A stretch of DNA of 64,000 bases from Congeria kusceri (taxonomy: Eukaryota > Mollusca > Bivalvia > Myida > Dreissenidae), in assembly GCA_027627225.1 (NCBI GenBank), contig CM051033.1, positions 8,698,501 through 8,762,500 of the forward strand. Reading direction: 5' to 3'. This document shows, piece by piece, positions 47,216 to 60,469 of the stretch. The first letter of the stretch is position 1; each line of letters begins with the position of its first letter. Made by a program: the position numbers and the translations under genes. The notes under the pieces are model-generated. The model ran no database searches. It had not been told where the DNA came from and was given only the letters and a program-made list of their open reading frames with translations.

Positions 47216-47985
47216 ATGTTACAACAGAAGCCGTAAACAGTAGCGACGTACTGGAGGGTCATACATGTCACAAACGAGGTCCGAAAATTAGCTTTGATTA
47301 AAGGGAGTGCTTGGCTTGCAAAACAAATTCGATGTTGATATCATAATTCTGAGGACATTAGATTTCAGCTAGTCGAAAACTTCCATTTGTGCATAATTTG
47401 ACAGCAGGAGTGACTCCAAAAAATGGTAAATGTAAATTCATTACAAGTCCGCATTCACGAGGGTGTATTTCAGGAAACCTTTCAAGGTATTAGACATTGG
47501 CTTTTGATTCATTTGATTTTCCATTATTTAATGGGATAGCAGTCACATTTTTTCGCATCAAATTATTTAATTATATATATTTAGAAAGTATAAGGAATGT
47601 ATGTAAGTAGACTGATTTTTTTATATTGGATGACTTTGCAATGAGCTGTTTTAAGCCAAATGAATATAATGTTATGTAATGGTATGATAAGATTATTTAA
47701 TTGCTGGGGACTTAATGGTAGTTAATTAATAGGCTTACCGGCAAAAACCATGTTCCAGATGTTTGCAGTTTGCATCATGGGTTAATTAAAAAGGGCCCTG
47801 ATGGTGTCATTTGCGCTGTATAAATAAGCAATCCAAATATACTGTGTTATTATTCACTATACAACCTGCACATTTGCAGGGTGTGGACAGTTTATGAAGT
47901 AAAAACGTAAGGTGATATTTTGGGGTCCCAATATCTTGGGACACACCAAAAAATATTTTTCAAATGTGTTCCAAAATATAGGAAT
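47216..47985. other. AT-rich spacer
   Basis: A palindrome-like pair near 47925-48000 (TCCCAATATCTTGGGACA and TCCAAAATATAGGAATGTCCC) just precedes the satellite. No gene recognised. Confidence 0.35.
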
Positions 47986-47989
47986 GTCC

Positions 47990-50830
47990 CAATATTTATG
48001 ACTAGAATTATGTTGATGGTGGTGGTGGTAGTGGTATTGGTGTCTTATATTTCTCATAATTACTGATTATAATAATTTTCTGTAAAGATTGACAAACCAA
48101 CTAAATGAATAAAATAATGATGGTGGTGGTGGAACATTACGTTTCTCATGGTTAGGTTAAAATAATATCCTGTGCTGTTTGTACGACACAGTCTGAAGGT
48201 TGTGGTGGTAGTGGTGTCTTACATTTCTCATAGTAAGGTTATAATAATTGCCTTTGAGGATTTTAAGAAAAAGTCTATGGTTTGAATAATGATGAAGGCT
48301 GTAGTAGTACACATGTGATGATTGTAAGATCAACTCTATCACTAGAATAATGATGAAGTTGGTGGTGGTGTCTTATATGTTTTATGATTAGGTTAAATTT
48401 ATTGCCCGTGAGGATTGTAAAGACCAACTTATTGACTACAATAATGATGGTCGTGGTAGTGTTGACTTATATTCCCATGGTTCGTTTATACTAATTGCAC
48501 GTGAGTATTGTAAGACCAAACTAATGACTTCAATGCTATAATGGTGATGTGTTATATTTCACATGTTAGGTTATAACAATTACCCGTGAGAATTCTAAGA
48601 CCAACGTGTTTGCTATAATATTGATGGTGGTGTCTTACATTTCTCATATTTAGATTATACTAAGTGTCTGTGAGAATAGATAGAACAACTTCTGAACTAA
48701 ATTAATGACGATGGTGGTGCCGTGGTGTCCTATATTTCTCATGGTAACGTTATAATTATTGGTGTCCTACATGTCTTATGGTTAGGTTATATTAATTGCC
48801 CGTGAGGAGTGTGAGACCAACCTATTGACTACAATAATGATGATATTGGTTGGGGTGGTGGTAGTGGGGTCTTATATTTCTCATGGTTAGATTGTTATAA
48901 TTGCCCATAAGAATTGTACGACTAACTTATTGACTACAATTATGATAATGTCGGTGGTGTGCTATATTTCTCATGGTTAGGTTATATAAATTGTCCGTAA
49001 GGATTGTAAGACCAACCTATTGACTATAATAATAATAATGGTGGTGGTGGTGGTGGTGGTTGAAGTAGTGGTGTCTTATATTTCTCATTGTTAGGTTATA
49101 ATTATTAGAATTGAAGATTGTAAGACCAACTTATTGACAATAATAATGATGATGGTGGTAGTGATGTGCTATATTTCTCATGGCTAGGTTATATTAATTG
49201 TCCGTAAGGATTGTAAGACCAACTTATTGACTATAATAATTAAAATGGTGGATGTGGTGATGGTGGTGTCTTATATTTATCAAGGTAAGGTTATGATATT
49301 TGCCCGTGAGCATTGTAAGCCCAGTCTATTGACTACACTAATAATGGCGATGGTGGCGGTGTGTTATATTTCTCATTGTTAAGTTATAATTATAATAGTA
49401 TTGTAAGTCAAACTTATTGACTATATTAATGATGATGGTGGCAGTGGTGTCTTACATTTCTCATGTTTAGGTGATTATAATCGCCAGTGAGGATTGTAAG
49501 ACCAACTTATTGACTATAATAAAAATGATAGTGGTGTTCAAACTTGAAACTTACATTTCTCCTGGTAAGTTAATGAAAATTGCTCGTGAGAACTGTAAGG
49601 CCAATCTATTTACTATAATATGGTCATGGTGGTGTCTTATATTTCTCATAGTTATGTTTTAATAATTGCGCGTGGAAATGGTAAGACCAACTTATTGACT
49701 ACAAGTATGATGATGGTGGTGGTAGTATCTTACATGTAAGAGTGGTTAGGGTATTACAATTTCCTGTGAGGATTGTAAGACCAACACATTGACTACAATA
49801 ATGATGATGGTGTAGTGATGCCTAATATTTCTCATGGTTAGGTTATAATTATTTCCTATGAGTATTGTAAGACCGACTCTATGACTAGAATAATGATGAT
49901 GGTTGTTGTGAAACCTTACGTTTCTAAATTGTTAGGTTATTGTAATTGCCACTGAGGATTGTTAGACCAACTTATTTACTATAATAAAGATGATGGTGAT
50001 GGTGGTGGTGTCTAACATTTGTCATGGTTAGGTTATTATAATTGTCCAAGAGGATTAAAAACCAACTTATTGACTACAATAATGATGATAGTGGTGGTAG
50101 TATCTAATATTTCTCATTGTTAGGTTATGCAAATTGCCCGTGAGAACTGTAAGACCAACGTATTGAATATAATAATGATGATGGTGGTGGTGGTGTCTTA
50201 TATTTCTCACGGTTAGTGTAAAATAATTGCCCGTGAGGATTGCAATACCAACTTATTGACTACAATAATGATGATGGTAGTGGTGGTGTCTTACATTTCT
50301 CATGGATAGGCTATTATAATTGCCTGTGAGGATTGTAAGACCAACTTATTGACTATAATAATGATGATATTGTAGTGATATCTTATATTTATCATGGTTT
50401 GGGTATAATTCTTGCCCATCAGGATTGTAAGACCAAGTCTTTGACTAGAATAATGATGATGGTGGTTGTGGAACCTTACATTTCTCAATTGTTAGGTTAT
50501 TATAATTGCCACTGAGTATTGTTAAACCAACTTATTGACTACAATAATGATGATGGTGGTAGTTGTGTCTTATAGTTCTCATGGTTACGTTATAATAATT
50601 GCCTGTTAAGATTGAAAGACCAACTTGTTGACTACAATAATGTTGACGGTGGTGGTGTCTTACATTGATAAGATCGTATTAATTGCGTGTGAGAATTTTA
50701 AGACCAATTCTATGAATAGAATAATGATGATTGTGGTGGAAGTGACATTTATATATCATGGTAAGGTTATGATGATTGCCTGTAAGGAATGCAATACCAA
50801 TTCTAAGACCAGAATAATGATAACGGCGGT
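47990..50830. repeat. 95-bp satellite array, about 30 copies
   Basis: Each unit contains ATTGTAAGACCAACTTATTG, 'ctacaataatgatgatggtg', a short GGT/GTG run, 'gtgtcttatatttctcatgg' and 'taggttataataattgcccg'. Landmarks recur from about 48065 to 50793 at a mean of about 94 bp. The GGT/GAT runs vary in length between units. Small open frames with His- or Ile-rich translations on both strands are artefacts of the repeat. Confidence 0.85.
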
Positions 50831-50980
50831 ATATTTCTGTCAAAATATTCTTTAGAGACACATCAACTATTGCATAACCCATATCATTTGCTGTATGTAC
50901 TTTGAAATTCAGTTATGTATAAATGTGCAATGTTCGGATTTTTAAAAACTTTGCAACTTTACTGGATAAGATAAATTTTA

Positions 50981-51237
50981 GGCGCGTCGCGGGAAAACCA
51001 GTCTTAATGCATGTGCGTAAAGTGTCGTCCCGGATTAGCCTGTGCAGTCCGCACAAGCTAATCCAGGACGGCACTTTGCGCTTTTATAGTATTTTCTGTT
51101 TCAAGGAAGTCTCTTCTAAACAAAAATACACTGTAGGCGGAAAGTGTCGTCCTGGATTAGCCTGTGCGGACTGCACAGGCTAATCCGGGACGACACTTTA
51201 CGCACATGCATCAAGTCCGGTTTTTTCACGACGCGCC
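50981..51237. mobile_element. Twin-hairpin MITE, intact
   Basis: Terminal arms GGCGCGTCGCGGGAAAACC and GGTTTTTTCACGACGCGCC continue as about 80 bp of inverted repeat (GCATGTGCGTAAAGTGTCGT...). Each arm carries its own palindrome, GGATTAGCCTGTGC-AGTCC-GCACAAGCTAATCC at 51032-51064 and its partner at 51154-51186. The inner part reads GCGCTTTTATAGTATTTTCT. A truncated copy is at 63283-63440. I recall this family as very common in bivalves. Confidence 0.8.
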
Positions 51238-51298
51238 ACATTTATGTTCCAAAATCCCACCAAACCGACTGAACTGTCACAGGCAGCCTTTCGACATT

Positions 51299-54025
51299 TT
51301 TCAGCGTAGCTGTCTAAGATTACGTTTGATCTATATTTTGTAAATGTGTACCAATGAAAATCTAGGAATTAATAAGGAATCAACTAATTATGCAGCCGTA
51401 AAATTGAATGCCATTACTTTATTGGGCAAATTTTATCGGGCGGGAGAATTTTGGGCATGCAAACTTACAACACTGGTTTAATGGCTACCAATAATTGTTG
51501 CATAATTTTTTAGATTTAATTAACATAATTGTTAAAATAAGCGGTTAAAATAAATTAATGAACATATCATTGACATACACCCTACAACTGAGCATTTTAT
51601 GATAATATTTTCTCATCGTATGTCATAAACGGCATATTAGATTCATTCCCAGAATTAAATAACTAGTTGTGTAATGCTCCCATTTATTCTAGTGAGTTTA
51701 ACACTCAAATTAGAATCAAAAGCAAATTGATAAGCCGGCGTATCATTTCTTACAAAAAAATTCTAATTTGAATGAAAAACAAATTGATAAACCGGCGTAT
51801 CATTTCTTACTGAAGAAATCAAATTTGTATGAAAAGCAATTTGATAAGCCAGCGGATCATTTCTTACACAAAAGTTCAAATTTGAATGAAAAACAATTAG
51901 ATAAGCTGGCGCATTATTTCTTACAGAAAAAATCAAATTTGAATGAAAATCAATTTGATAAGCCGGCGTATCATTTCTTACATAAAAATACAAGTTGGAA
52001 TCAAAAGCTAGTTGATAAGCCGGCGTATCATTTCTTACAGAACAACTCAAATTTGAATGAAAATCTATTTAATAAGCCGACATGGCATTTCTTACAGAAA
52101 ATTTCAAATTTGAATGAAAAGCATTTTTACGAGCGAGCGTATCATTTCTTACAACAAAACATATATTTAAATCAAATAATTACACAAAAATTCTAATTTG
52201 AACTAAATGCAAGTTGATAAGCCAGCGTATCATTTCGTACATATAAATTCAAATTGAAATCAAAAGCAAGTTGATAAGTCGGCGTATCATTTCGTACATA
52301 TAAATTCAAATTGAAATCAAAAGCAAGTTGATAAGTCGGCGTATCATTTCGTACATATAAATTCAAATTGAAATCAAAAGCAAGTTGATAAGTCGGCGTA
52401 TCATTTCGTACATATAAATTCAAATTGAAATCAAAAGCAAGTTGATAAGTCGGCGTATCATTTCGTACATATAAATTCAAATTGAAATCAAAAGCAAGTT
52501 GATAAGTCGGCGTATCATTTCGTACATATAAATTCAAATTGAAATCAAAAGCAAGTTGATAAGTCGGCGTATAATTTCGTACATATAAATTCAAATTGAA
52601 ATCAAAAGCAAGTTGATAAGTCGGCGTATCATTTCGTACATATAAATTCAAATTGAAATCAAAAGCAAGTTGATAAGTCGGCGTATCATTTCGTACATAT
52701 AAATTCAAATTGAAATCAAAAGCTAGTTGATAAGTCGGCGTATCATTTCCTACAGTAAAATTCAAATTTGAATGAAAAGGAAGTTGATAAGCCAGCGTAT
52801 CATTTCTTACAAAAAAATCTCCTGTTCATTTCAAAAAATAGCGCACGTTTATGGACAATTAGCGTACAGAGAATCATAAGCCCGAATATTTCAATAAATT
52901 GAAAATTTTCATTTATAAACTTACTGTGCATGTTAATTTGCATTTGAATTGCAATTGCGTTTTATTAAAGAAATATTTAGAATTGCACATGTTTTATTAC
53001 CAATTATTTACCCGAACTTGATAATTAGATGGTATTCAATCTATAAGAAAACATGTTACATCTTTCTATGAATATATAATGTGGTGAAAGAAGTCTGGTT
53101 CTCGGAATAAGTTATTTAATTTGACGAACATAAATACATTACTTGCAATACTAATTATACACAAATCCCCTGATACACCATATTCCTACCGAATTTAATT
53201 CTAACTCGACATAGTCTACTAAAATTGTATGTTTGTATTAAGAAAAAAAAAAAGATCATAATTATTTACAATGCGTTGAATGTACCCTGAAGATTGCTTT
53301 GCATTAGGTTACACAATATAAATGATTGAGTTGCCGAAATGCCCATGGATTCGATAGAAAAACAATACTTAATACTGTGCTACCTCGAAAAGTACTCAAG
53401 GTATTTCATAAACCTGTGTGTTCATTGTACATTGTGTTACCAAAAATGCAGTCATCATTATTTAAAATGCATTGAATGTACCCTGAAGATTGCGTTTTAT
53501 TAGGATACACAGTATAAATGATTATTTGAATTGACGAAATGCGTATGGATTAGATAACTTCTAAGGCGAACATAGGGTATAGTATAAAAGAATATAAGAC
53601 TTTTCTATTTAAAAAATAGCTTCATTCATATCCCCCCAATTCCTTTCCTACATATTTAATTTGTTAAATTTGCCTGACATCGTTATATAGCAATGATGTT
53701 AACTTGCCTGACAACTTTATATAACAATGATGTTAACGTCAATTATTTAAGCTATTCGTGGATCATTGGTGAAAACATGGGGCGGTATGATCGGTTTATT
53801 CACACAAAAAATATGAATGACGATTGAATTGATCTCAAGTTGTTTTTGCACATCCAAGCAGTTTTCTTATGGTGTCCGAAAAATTTGGGATCCGATACGT
53901 CTCCTTATATTGGTTGGGACCGAAAGATCTGGGGTCCAAAAATTCACGTAACTGATAATCTTGGCCCTCTTGTATTATGGTTAAAAGGGTAAAAATCTCA
54001 ATATTAATTTCAACGCCGATCTTTG
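51299..54025 (+). mobile_element. Copy B of the three-copy 'pearl-like' repeat
   Basis: The left part (51299-51672) starts TTTCAGCGTAGCTGTCTAAG, as in copy A. The right part (52836-54025) starts near AAAAAATAGCGCACG and ends soon after CTCAATATTAATTTCAACGC. Between them sits the 57-bp minisatellite. Matching phrases with A and C include GTGAAAGAAGTCTGGT, GGGGCGGTATGATCGGTTTA and TTTTCTTATGGTGTCCGA. Unique ends around a tandem-repeat core is the layout described for bivalve pearl elements. Confidence 0.65.
51713..52835. repeat. 57-bp minisatellite, about 19 copies, homogeneous core
   Basis: The unit is about AAGTTGATAAGTCGGCGTAT plus CATTTCGTACATATAAATTC plus AAATTGAAATCAAAAGC. Copies at 52200-52745 are almost identical (one C-to-A change near 52571). 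The eight or so copies at 51713-52190 and the last one or two are diverged. Since 57 is divisible by three, a 142-residue + frame and a 190-residue - frame stay open; neither is a gene. Confidence 0.85.
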
Positions 54026-56243
54026 TTAATACAGACTACGAAACAAAGTTCAGCCCTTGTTTGTGTGTGAATCATAAGCTTTGACATCTGAATATGTTAA
54101 CTTAATGAATGTGACGATCTACTAGAAAAACAAAGGGATTGGCATAGTCCGGAACAGTGAAAAAATAAGGAATTTCGGTCTATGTAATTATTATTAAGTG
54201 GGGCGTAGTAGGATTCAGTCTCCATTCCTCTTCATGTGAGTTTGGTTACTGCTTCACAGGTTCGTTTCTTCTGTATACTCTAGTTAAAATGGAAACAAAC
54301 CTCAAATATTAAACTGTACTTATATGTTGTATTCAATTAAGGCAATTTGTTTTTATTTAATCAAAGTTACGGTTATGTATTATTCAGCTTAATATACAAA
54401 CCCAAAACTCTATTTCTTAATTATTATTTCGCTATATAATTATGACTATGAAGGGTCATGTCCCTAAAATTATCTTGCAGACAGATTTTGCGTGATACTG
54501 AATAGTAATTTCGTGCGGGAGCACTCGCCGCAAAACTACATACGGGCAAATTAGCAAATTGCAACCACGAAGTTCCTTAACAAATTTGCAGCTTGTTTCT
54601 TATCAATAGGTCGTTTGTTTCTCATCAACGCTTTATTTCACATATTTTTTCAAAATATTCACGTTCATGTTATACAATACAACTCTTAAATTAGTATTGT
54701 ACATTAAGGTGATCACGTGTATGTTTAATATTCAATTTATAATAACAATGCCAGTAGATGTATACTTTTTTACGTAATGTTAATGGAATAATTAACAAAC
54801 ATAATGCAGCTATCATTTATCAACCAGGCTACTTGTTTAGAGACAAAACGTTAGATAGCTGACAAAAACATAAACAACATGTGTTAATTATAGCATTTTC
54901 TTATTTTATAACAAGCATACACTTTTTGAAATTATTTTCCTCGAGAAATGTGTAAGGACAGTGTTTACAATTGCTGCACCTATTGGATCCGTTCAAACCT
55001 TAGTGGTGAATTATCAACGATATAAACCAGAACACGACCCTCTGAAAAAATCCTGTATGTTAATCTTTATTAGTATTGACAGGGTGGGAGTGATTTCAAC
55101 ATTAAACAATGACAAACAGTGTGTTGGAACATTCAGTGTAAAAAAGTGTATGTCTTTAACATGCAGATTTTTCTTGCACTTATCAATATACGCAATATAT
55201 TGCTGCATCTGGAGTTTCATTTGTTGATATTCTGAAATTAATCGAAGCACTCACGTTTTAGTTAGCACATATTTAATTGTCCTCCATGTACGTATCAGCG
55301 AAACACTGCGCGCATTTAAATCGGTTTAAACCCTAAAACCACGCATTTTCCATTTTTAAGCGGTGAACTGGTTTTAATCATGTAGTCCTTTGCTTATATG
55401 AGCTTGTCTTTTGCCTGTTTCCAACTGTTTTGTATAGGCAGGTTAACGCTTGACTTAAATAAAGAACCTATATTGACAACATTTATTTTCAGCTAATGAT
55501 ACTCCAAACCACGCAAATCATTATATTTGTAAAAATCAAATGCATTACATTACCTGTCAACTGGGAAAAAAACCTGGGTAACAATGTACAAATATGTATT
55601 TTGTTATAAATGTAATATTCAATATCCAGTACACTATATCTTTACTGACTGCCTGCAGCAATCTATTTCAATCTGTAATTGCTTGTAGATCAAGAACGTG
55701 CTAACATGAACCAAGTTTCAAGAGGAGGATTGCAATTATTACCAGTAGTCAGGGGGCTCGTATTGATCAGATTTTGGAGTGAGTTTTCCTATATGTTTAA
55801 CAGAACGCCGTTATCTTGGACGGGGTAAGAAATGAGGGAATTTTCAGAACCGCTCGTGCGTGACGATATCGGCGTTTACTTGTTTTAACCCTGCAGCTTA
55901 AGCAGACGATATTCTGTTCGGCCGTGATCGCCTTCCGCAGCCGACGACTGTCACAGGTTTATGTTTTCCGTTAACCCGCCATGTTAAGCGCAATTGCCTG
56001 GCCCAACGACGTAGCAGACGACGTGATGTTTCCGATAACCGATTGTCATTAACAGTACGCCAGGCTATTTATTTATAGACATAACGTCATCGTCCGATAC
56101 ATGCAAGTTCATCCATGCCAATTGTTCTCTTTATACTGCAAGTTTTCCGATAATGAGTATCAGTTATTTCACAGACAGCGAGTAGGACGCATTGTTGATT
56201 CTCCAGTCAGCGTGACGAAATTAAGGGAAGTGCAAAATATTGT
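54026..56243. other. AT-rich DNA, nothing coding recognised
   Basis: A GC-richer stretch at 55790-56110 (for example CGACTGTCACAGG, CGACGTAGCAGACGACGTGA) stands out but has no long frame or recognisable repeat. The small overlapping frames at 54961-55250 show no domain. Confidence 0.35.
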
Positions 56244-57622
56244 AACAAGAAATGTCTTTAACAAAGACAAACGGCGTTGACATCAATATTGAGATATGAT
56301 TTTTACCCTAAACATAATACAAGAGGGCCAAGATGATCGGTTACATTGCTTCTCGGACCCCAGATCTTTCGGTCCCAATCTATGTAAGAAGACATCTCGG
56401 ACTCGAGCTATTTCGGACACCATACGAAATTAATTTGTGATTCATTCAATAATTATTATTATTTGTACCGTGAATAAACCGATCATACCGCCCAATGTTT
56501 TCACCAGTGACACATGAATAACCTAAATAATTTACGTTAAGATCATTATAATATAAATTTTTCAGCCGAATGTAACACATTGACAATGTACGAAAATAAT
56601 TGCGGGAATGATTGAAAAGTATTTAGTGTCAGACGCGTATAGTTATTCTTAAGTAATATGCCCTACCTTCATCTTGGAAGTTATCTATGCATAATACATA
56701 CACATTTCGAAGTCAATTAATCATTTATACTTCTTATCCTCAGGACAAGCAATCTTCAGAAAACATTAAGCCTATTTGAAATAATGATGACTTCCATTTT
56801 TTATAACACAAATATTACAGTAGACTATGGCGATTTAAAATAATATTCGGTAGGAATATGATGTATCAAGGGTTTCTGTGTATAAATGGCATTGCAAATA
56901 ATGTATTAATGCTACACAAATGAAGTAAAAGTAGCATGAATATCATTTCGACGTATTCCGGGCGAGACTTATTTCACAACATGTTATTTATTGAAATGCA
57001 TCTTTTTATAGATTGATTAACATCTACTGGCAAAGTTGATAGAAATGTACAATTCTTATTGTTTCTTTATAGAACACAACGCAATTCAATTTCAAATTAA
57101 CATGCACAGTATTTTTATAGACATAAATTCCCCATTTATTGAAATATTCGCTCTTATGTTTCTCTGTACGCTAATTGATGCATGTATATTATAATAGCTA
57201 TACACCAGCAGCTCAACGCGCGCTATTTTTAGAATGATCGTGTGTTGAACTCGCTATCTAGAATCGATTGTTATTATCAGAGCGGGCCGCTTGGCTAAAC
57301 GAAATAGTGGATTTATTCTGGGAATTAATATAATATTCTATTCATGTCATACAATAAGAAAATACGTTCAAACTTATGCTCAGCTCGAGAGTATATGTTG
57401 AAGATATGTTTATAACTTCATTTTAACTGCTTATGTAAACACTTATGTAAATTTTTAATCCCCAATAGTATGCAACAGTTATAGGTATACGTTAAACCAT
57501 TGTTTATAATTTGCATCCCTTACAATTAGAAAATTTGCCCAATTCTATTGGCATTCAATTTTCCCGCTGCATAATTATCGCAAGAAAATCTGGGTCAAAA
57601 GTGATCTCATACAGCTACGCCG
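56244..57622 (-). mobile_element. Copy C of the three-copy 'pearl-like' repeat, compact
   Basis: On the minus strand it begins TTTTCGGCGTAGCTGTATGA (57622 downward) and ends TTAAAGACATTTCTTGTTAC (56244). The two conserved parts are joined by only about 100 bp (near 57220-57320). This is the shortest and probably least interrupted copy, and lies inverted 2.2 kb from copy B. The open frame at 57511-57756 partly overlaps its end and is not supported by the other copies. Confidence 0.65.
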
Positions 57623-59287
57623 AAAAGGGTTCAAAATATGCTACTACTGACTGTGTTGACCAATCAGAGTCCATCATTTCTTTATCACCCGTCATTGATA
57701 GTCAGTTAACCTCTAGCCGTTGGAGAGACTACATCGATAATTCGCCTGTATACTGACTGCTCGGTTTAAATGCATTACACTCCTTACTTTTGTAACGTTT
57801 ACCTGAGATCTAAAACAGACGACAGTTTAGGTAGGAGGCGTGGTTTAAAACGTTATAGAGCCACGCTTCGTTCGGATGTATATCCATTTTGGTGACCAGT
57901 ATTAAGCGCTATATTTAAAAACGAAAGCTAACAAGCTTGTTTTCTACAAATTTATTTACACTACACTCGTATAAAATAGTTACATTATTTAACGATATTT
58001 AATCAACATGTATATTTATGTGATACAAAAGACATGCGTTTTAAGTAGAACATTGTTAATTTAAATCACTGGCTTTTGTTTTGCTATAAAACTTCTTAGG
58101 GTAATATTTCCATTTAACGAAGAGCTGTTTATTGTGTCCTTTGCCTCTAGATTTTAACACTTTTTTCACTTTCCATGTCTGGTTCGGATTAATATTAACT
58201 CTTTATATTTCGCTTTTATTTACTTCCAAAGACATTTTAATTATTTACGACAATGCCAGATAGGAATCAAAATTATAACTCGTATATTAACGTGATGAGC
58301 ATTACTGATTTTCAAGTAGACGCATAGTTGCACGGCATATGAATATTTTTTCTAGTCATTTCACCACAGAAGGAATATAATCACGACATTGCGACATTTT
58401 AGCTATCGAAAATAATCATTCTAAGTTTAATTTATTTCGAACTCGTCAAATTAAAAACGCCCGGAAAATACTCCGGAACATTGGAATATTACCTCCCATT
58501 ATATGCCTCATTTGCGGGCCTCGTATATGCGCATGCGAACATCGAACATCTACATTGTTTACATTGACTTCTAGATTACGAAACCAGAATATTTTAGTAA
58601 AATTTTGATGGCAAATTTCTTATTATGAACGAAAATATACAAGAAAAACACGATATTTTGTTATATATTGGGAAGTCGCTTGGTCATGGTGAAAATTGAG
58701 ATCAAACATCGAATATTTTATATGTAACAATGAAGGAATTTATTTGCGCATGCGTAACCTATAACAACATCGAACTATTTACTAGCGTCTAACCATGATA
58801 ACGGAGTAAGACGAACGGTTACGATATTTGCAAGCGGAGCGCCTTTTGCACACGTCAATTAAGTTAGAAATGAAACGCAACTTCGTGACTAAGCAACACT
58901 AATATTCCTTAGGAGATAAACTAATCATAATAACAGTAAAACAGTTAAACTTAGTTGTGTAACCGTGCAAGCGCGGACGACAAGCTCCAATCGATGACAC
59001 GACGGATAACCCGTATTTAGGAGGTAAATATTGTATTGTCATTTTTTGAATAGAATAAGTGACCTCGGCGCAGAGAAGTTTGACTTATTTGTACACATAA
59101 TGATATGGGTTAACTTCAGATCTAGACCATGTGTCTTTATACAATAGGATGGCCCATTTGGTCCGGTACAGTGTCTTTTTGGAATACATATAGTGATAAA
59201 TACACGTTGTATGAAAAACAATGGTGATTTAGTGCATAAGAATATCAACACACTTGCTACCGTGACTTTTTCAAACATGTATAATAC
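57623..59287. other. AT-rich DNA, nothing recognised
   Basis: No repeat family, exon or RNA gene was recognised. Confidence 0.4.
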
Positions 59288-59525
59288 TGAGGTCCCCCCC
59301 CCCCCCCATCAAATAGTAACGTTTCTTGTCTCCCGACCTACCCTTTACACATGCTGCCGAACCTAAATATTTTGGGTCCAAAATAATAAAGACTGAAACA
59401 GACTTACCGTGTACACCACGAACTATTCTCCAATCATAGAAAAAATATAATAACATTAAAAAAATCCCTACCTACCGACCCTTATTTTTTTGGGCAGGAG
59501 ACCAGAAACGGAACGTTTTGTTGTT
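59288..59525. mobile_element. Small TIR element, about 235 bp
   Basis: After a C-run at 59294-59307, AACGTTTCTTGTCTCCCGACC is mirrored by GGCAGGAGACCAGAAACGGAACG near 59494-59518. Inner 'cctaccctt' and 'cctaccgaccctta' phrases repeat. No ORF of note. Confidence 0.45.
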
Positions 59526-60469
59526 GGCCTGACCTATGATAGAAAAATGTATAAGTTGTTTGTATATTAGTATGGTGATGAGGATGATGCAGGCAATTTT
59601 GGTTGTTTGTGGATAACTGTTAGATGAACACACACTGTTAAGCGTTCTGATTATTATTATTTTGTAGGATCCCAACATGACTTTTATAGACATGGGTTTT
59701 CCCACAAAAGTTATACATTTTGTCCACCTGATGAATATATACCTGTTTGTTTTTTGTTTCAGACATTTTTCACACTTTTGTTCTAAAATTAAAATTAAAC
59801 ATACACTTTCGTTCATTTAGTGTCTTAACTGTATCATAACATCGTATTAGTGTACTTATAAACACGTGTTTTGCATTACTTTGTATCCCGAAGTATGGAT
59901 CTATAAATAACCATGATGTAATGACAATGCTACGCCAGATGTTCAGTTTTTATACTGCGGCAGATGACCGGAGTCATTACCGAACATCGCAAGCAAGTAT
60001 CGCTTTTAACATGGCAATTGCACAGTGACCTTCCCTGCTTCTCTGCTTTCAATATTGTGGAACAGGGGAGATCACTTATAGCACGCCAATCAGAACTGCG
60101 AAACAATTGTCTTGCTATTAGTGGATGGGTCCACTAAATACTATCAGTACATAACTTTAGAGATTGCCATGGATTGTTGACAATTAATAGATCCTATTTA
60201 ATCCATTGCCAACAATGAACATATTATTTTATTCAAAATTTACAAGTACATAACCTATAATGCCAATTTGGTATGTTTCATTGTATGTGTTTGCACAGTT
60301 TATACGAATAATGATTTATAATTTTTCGTGGCCGCAGTCTTACAGCGTTGAACGCTTTGATTACCCTGAGCCCACTTTTCACCGACTGGGTCAATCGCAA
60401 TTTTACATCTAACTGAAGTTAGTTAAAACTAAAGCATAGACTTGTATAGGCCTTATCTATTGCTTTATG
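59526..60469. other. AT-rich spacer
   Basis: No feature recognised. The 114-residue minus-strand frame at 59472-59816 overlaps the TIR element and has no recognisable domain. Confidence 0.35.

Noticed and set aside
48000..50830. CRISPR-like array from regularly spaced repeats
   Set aside because: Units are contiguous 95-bp repeats with gradual divergence, not short identical repeats with unique spacers, and the DNA is eukaryotic.
51768..52765. 142-residue (+) and 190-residue (-) repetitive frames as novel repeat proteins
   Set aside because: Both arise because the 57-bp minisatellite unit is a multiple of three; both strands are open, and no unique domain is attached.
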